Assembly: GCA_021772365.1 (NCBI GenBank)
Contig: JAJFMC010000390.1
Coordinates: forward strand, 1 to 8,185
DNA from: Chlamydiota bacterium
GTDB lineage: Bacteria; Chlamydiota; Chlamydiia; Chlamydiales; Criblamydiaceae
DNA length: 8,185 nt
Reading direction: 5' to 3'
Of this stretch, positions 6,234 to 8,185 are shown piece after piece (within the stretch, counting starts at the first letter, position 1; each line of letters starts with the position of its first letter). The position numbers and the translations under genes were made by a program. Under the pieces are notes generated by a model, which ran no database searches, had not been told where the DNA came from, and saw only the letters and a list, made by a program, of their open reading frames with translations.

Positions 6234-7016
6234 TTATGAATGTAAAACTGCCAGAATATGTTCACACCCCTGTTTTCCACAAGTGCACCCAACAGGCTCT
6301 CCTAGAAAAACACTGTATTTTTCCTCAGCATCAAGTTTATTGGAGACTGTGAACAACTGCTCTCCTGCTTGCTCGATGGCCCACTGCTGGAAGGACAATT
6401 CTTCGTCTGACACCTCAACCCCTTCTTCTTCTATAAGCACTTCTTCCTCTCCAGATCCGGAGAAAGGACGTACAGTATTGCCAAGACCTTCGTTAATGGC
6501 ACGAGCAATTTGACAGTGAGGACAATTACAGTGTGGTTCCGGTTGAGGAACCTCATTCATATCTTCAGGAGCGATGATTGTCGCTATTGAGGCGATCTTC
6601 TGTAAAATCTCTTGTGGGAGGTCTGGAGCATTGGCATGTTCGATATTGTGCTGCATGGCAGCTCCTAATCCTTCGACCCCCTGCATACCACCGAAATTAA
6701 AGGGCATACCAGGATTATGTCCAGTAAGGGTGTCGCCCAAGGCGTTATCCGCATGCTCTTGTTGATTTTGATGACTTTGATGACTTTGATGACTTTGATG
6801 AGGAAGTTCTTCCTGATAATTTTGACTTTCGAGGTATGAACCATGAGCTTCGAATGCTTTTTCAAGCTCCTCGAAATCCATGTCGGGAACGTGCACCTGT
6901 GAATCGTCTGATAAAGTAATGACAAGTAAATTACCCGACATTTGTAATGCTTTCACATTGTTCCAACTGGTGGAGATGTATGGTGGGATACTTAGGTATT
7001 TTTCACTAAATTTCAT
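6234..7016 (-). CDS. Unrecognised protein with two Cys clusters, SWIM-like zinc motif
   Basis: A 260-residue acidic protein I do not recognise as a named family. Residues 1-60 look folded (IPPYISTSWNNVKALQ, then a beta pair NLLVITLSDDSQVHVPD, then an acidic helix). Residues 64-125 are low complexity with HQS repeats (73-83) and Met/Gly-rich sequence. After a helical stretch (PQEILQKIASIATIIAPED, 134-152) comes the first cluster HCNCPHC (Cys163, 165, 168). An acidic region (189-206) follows, then FSVS-like strands and finally CTCGKQGCEHILAVLHS, with Cys244, Cys246, Cys251 and His253. That end fits the SWIM pattern CxCxnCxH including the trailing hydrophobic residues. Zinc binding is inferred. 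There is no signal peptide or membrane segment. ATG 7016 is chosen over an upstream frame to 7097, whose extra 27 residues cover the leader; GGGGG precedes the ATG. A strong promoter and a CIRCE operator lie upstream. Confidence 0.85.
   Translation of the reverse strand: MKFSEKYLSIPPYISTSWNNVKALQMSGNLLVITLSDDSQVHVPDMDFEELEKAFEAHGSYLESQNYQEELPHQSHQSHQSHQNQQEHADNALGDTLTGHNPGMPFNFGGMQGVEGLGAAMQHNIEHANAPDLPQEILQKIASIATIIAPEDMNEVPQPEPHCNCPHCQIARAINEGLGNTVRPFSGSGEEEVLIEEEGVEVSDEELSFQQWAIEQAGEQLFTVSNKLDAEEKYSVFLGEPVGCTCGKQGCEHILAVLHS
6770..6801 (-). repeat. 9-base tandem repeat encoding HQS
   Basis: Three exact copies of GATGACTTT (plus-strand sense) plus a partial fourth encode HQSHQSHQS in the low-complexity linker of the Cys-cluster protein. 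Any copy change keeps the frame. Confidence 0.9.
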
Positions 7017-7090
7017 AGGGCCCCCAAAAAATGAGTCTAAATTAAGCCAGAAGTACTGGCGAATTATTAACGAATAGTAAAATAAGTATT

Positions 7091-7120
7091 TAGTCACGTT
7101 TTACTTACTATTTATATAAT
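7091..7120 (+). promoter_or_regulatory. Candidate divergent promoter for phoH
   Basis: On the plus strand TAGTCA (7091-7096; four of six), an 18-base spacer and perfect TATAAT (7115-7120). Transcription would start near 7127 and place CIRCE at about +24 to +50, the position in which CIRCE classically acts. Its -10 occupies the same bases as the -10 of the opposing promoter. A competing candidate nearer the gene is TTTTCG, 17 bases, TATAAG (around 7215-7243). Confidence 0.4.
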
Positions 7121-7145
7121 AGCAGATAGATTAGATTTGCGTCAA
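7116..7145 (-). promoter_or_regulatory. Promoter of the Cys-cluster gene
   Basis: On the minus strand TTGACG (7145-7140; five of six) and TATTAT (7121-7116; five of six) with an 18-base spacer. Expected start near 7109, giving a leader of about 90 bases. The -35 begins 5 bases from the CIRCE operator. Confidence 0.65.
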
Positions 7146-7150
7146 GAAAC

Positions 7151-7177
7151 TTAGCACTCAAACATCAAGAGTGCTGA
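7151..7177. promoter_or_regulatory. CIRCE element (HrcA operator)
   Basis: TTAGCACTC (7151-7159), exactly 9 bases, then GAGTGCTGA (7169-7177). The CIRCE consensus is TTAGCACTC-N9-GAGTGCTAA, so 17 of 18 conserved positions match with the correct spacing. HrcA, the heat-shock repressor whose activity depends on GroEL, binds CIRCE, and the HrcA/CIRCE system is known in Chlamydiae. The site normally precedes hrcA-grpE-dnaK or groESL. Here it lies in a divergent region with neither operon present: 5 bases from the -35 of the Cys-cluster gene and about 100 bases upstream of the phoH start codon. Confidence 0.85.
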
Positions 7178-7277
7178 ATCGATATATTCCAGAACTCCCT
7201 CATGTTAAAAAAAGTTTTCGTAAATCCGTTAAGCCTTTATAAGTAGAATTCTTCACACGTCCAAGGAGATTTATTGC

Positions 7278-8185
7278 ATGAGCGAAAAAACCTTCGTTAT
7301 CGACACCAACGTATTACTTTACGACCCGGAATCCATCACACAATTTCCACGACATCGTGTTGTCATCCCCGTCACCGTTCTCGAGGAACTTGATACGATG
7401 AAGCGACTACCTAACGAATTAGGTAAAAACTCACGTGCTGTATTTCGTTTTTTGGATTCACTGACCAATATAGGAGAAGGCAATCTTCATACGGGTGTGA
7501 AAATTGATAACGACTCGGTGATCAGCATTCTTATTGAGTATAAGACAGACCACACGCAAAATCTTCCGCTTTCAACAAACGATAATATCATAATTATGGC
7601 AGCTTATTACCTCAAAGAGCAGGGAAAACGTGTTGTCTTCGTCTCTAAAGATTTCGCTGCACGAATCAAAGCCGAGGCCATAGGACTTGAAGCTGAAGAT
7701 TATGAAAGTCTAAAATTTTCTTATGACGTCATATACAGAGGGATTCGTGAAATTGAAGCACCAAAACACGATATCGACACCTTTTTCAAAGACGGGAAAA
7801 TCAAAATCGATATAGAAGACCCTCGCCCGAACGAATATTTCGTCATCACTTCGCCGGAGCATTCATCCGCCGTCGCGAAATATGACCACCATAAAAAAGA
7901 GGCCCATCCTCTTATACCTGTAAAAAATATCTGGGGGATCTCTCCGCGAAATGTCCAGCAAAAATGTGCAATTGACCTTCTTCTTCGCGATGACATAAAG
8001 CTCGTCACTCTCATTGGCCAAGCTGGAACGGGAAAGACTCTGCTCGCTCTCGCCTGTGGACTCCGGAAGGTCTATGATGAGAACCTATACTCAAAAATTC
8101 TCATCAGCCGCCCCGTTGTTCCTTTGGGTAGAGATATTGGTTATCTTCCAGGCACCAAAGAAGAGAAGCTTTTTCACTGGATGCA
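7278..8185 (+). CDS. PIN-PhoH RNase/ATPase (YlaK/PhoH2 type), 3' end outside window
   Basis: The first 302 codons are visible; the gene runs off the right edge. Residues 1 to about 150 are a PIN nuclease domain: FVIDTNVLLYDP (6-17, Asp9), VLEELD (34-39, Glu37), LSTNDNIIIMAAYYL (98-112, Asp102) and FVSKDFAARIKA (121-132, Asp125), giving the acidic metal-binding set of this family. After a linker, the PhoH ATPase begins at about 215 with NIWGISPRNVQQKCAIDLLL, Walker A GQAGTGKT at 247-254 and the PhoH signature ISRPVVPLGRDIGYLPGTKEEKL (276-298). Walker B would lie beyond the edge. Studied PIN-PhoH proteins are ATP-dependent RNA helicase/RNases; a role in RNA turnover is expected. ATG 7278 follows AAGGAGA (7263-7269) at a good distance and the PIN core begins at residue 6. 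CIRCE lies in the shared upstream region. Confidence 0.92.
   Translation, partial: MSEKTFVIDTNVLLYDPESITQFPRHRVVIPVTVLEELDTMKRLPNELGKNSRAVFRFLDSLTNIGEGNLHTGVKIDNDSVISILIEYKTDHTQNLPLSTNDNIIIMAAYYLKEQGKRVVFVSKDFAARIKAEAIGLEAEDYESLKFSYDVIYRGIREIEAPKHDIDTFFKDGKIKIDIEDPRPNEYFVITSPEHSSAVAKYDHHKKEAHPLIPVKNIWGISPRNVQQKCAIDLLLRDDIKLVTLIGQAGTGKTLLALACGLRKVYDENLYSKILISRPVVPLGRDIGYLPGTKEEKLFHWM

Noticed and set aside
7017..7097. Upstream extension of the Cys-cluster gene by 27 residues
   Set aside because: The extension covers the leader region downstream of a good promoter and the ATG at 7016 has a G-rich ribosome-binding site; the added residues look like translated A/T-rich leader.

Overview
The window reads as chromosome from a member of the Chlamydiae, more likely an environmental (chlamydia-like) lineage than a Chlamydia species. 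The main evidence is the run slc1 - ssb - pepA - hctB-like on the minus strand. This matches the order I recall for C. trachomatis CT043-CT046 (Slc1 chaperone, SSB, leucyl aminopeptidase, histone-like Hc2). The Slc1 homologue is unmistakable, because its LEGSMLGGQMAGGG core is a chlamydial hallmark. Two things set the window apart from Chlamydia: a dinB (DNA polymerase IV) gene sits between hctB and pepA, and a surface-sugar gene pair (SpsF-like cytidylyltransferase plus GNAT acetyltransferase) lies beyond hctB. I cannot name the genus.

Layout, left to right. 1-1089 (minus): a GNAT acetyltransferase cut by the window edge, coupled by a GTGA overlap to an SpsF-family nucleotidyltransferase; together they suggest an operon for an activated, N-acylated surface sugar. 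1164-1358 (minus): a 64-residue Lys/Ala-rich Hc2-like nucleoid protein. 1371-1878: a 508-base non-coding stretch packed with nested and interleaved inverted repeats. 1879-2949 (plus): dinB, whose stop codon overlaps that of pepA. 2946-5015 (minus): pepA behind ssb, with an inverted repeat that may mask the pepA ribosome-binding site. 5016-5380: a non-coding stretch holding the ssb promoter, a second copy of part of the 1538-1665 repeat, and the slc1 terminator. 5381-5935 (minus): slc1, with a good promoter and a leader of about 200 bases. 6234-7016 (minus): an unrecognised gene with two cysteine clusters, one fitting the SWIM zinc-finger pattern. 7278 to the edge (plus): a PIN-PhoH (YlaK/PhoH2-type) RNase/ATPase.

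The most notable site is a near-perfect CIRCE operator (17 of 18 consensus bases, correct 9-base spacer) at 7151-7177, in the divergent region between the cysteine-cluster gene and phoH. CIRCE is the HrcA heat-shock operator, normally found at groESL and hrcA-grpE-dnaK. Here it lies just upstream of the -35 of one divergent promoter and just downstream of the predicted start of the other. It may therefore place a putative zinc protein and a PIN-PhoH RNase under heat-shock control. That is inference from sequence alone.

A second theme is in-frame tandem repeats in the low-complexity tails of three neighbouring genes: CAG in ssb, and 9-mers in slc1 and in the cysteine-cluster gene.
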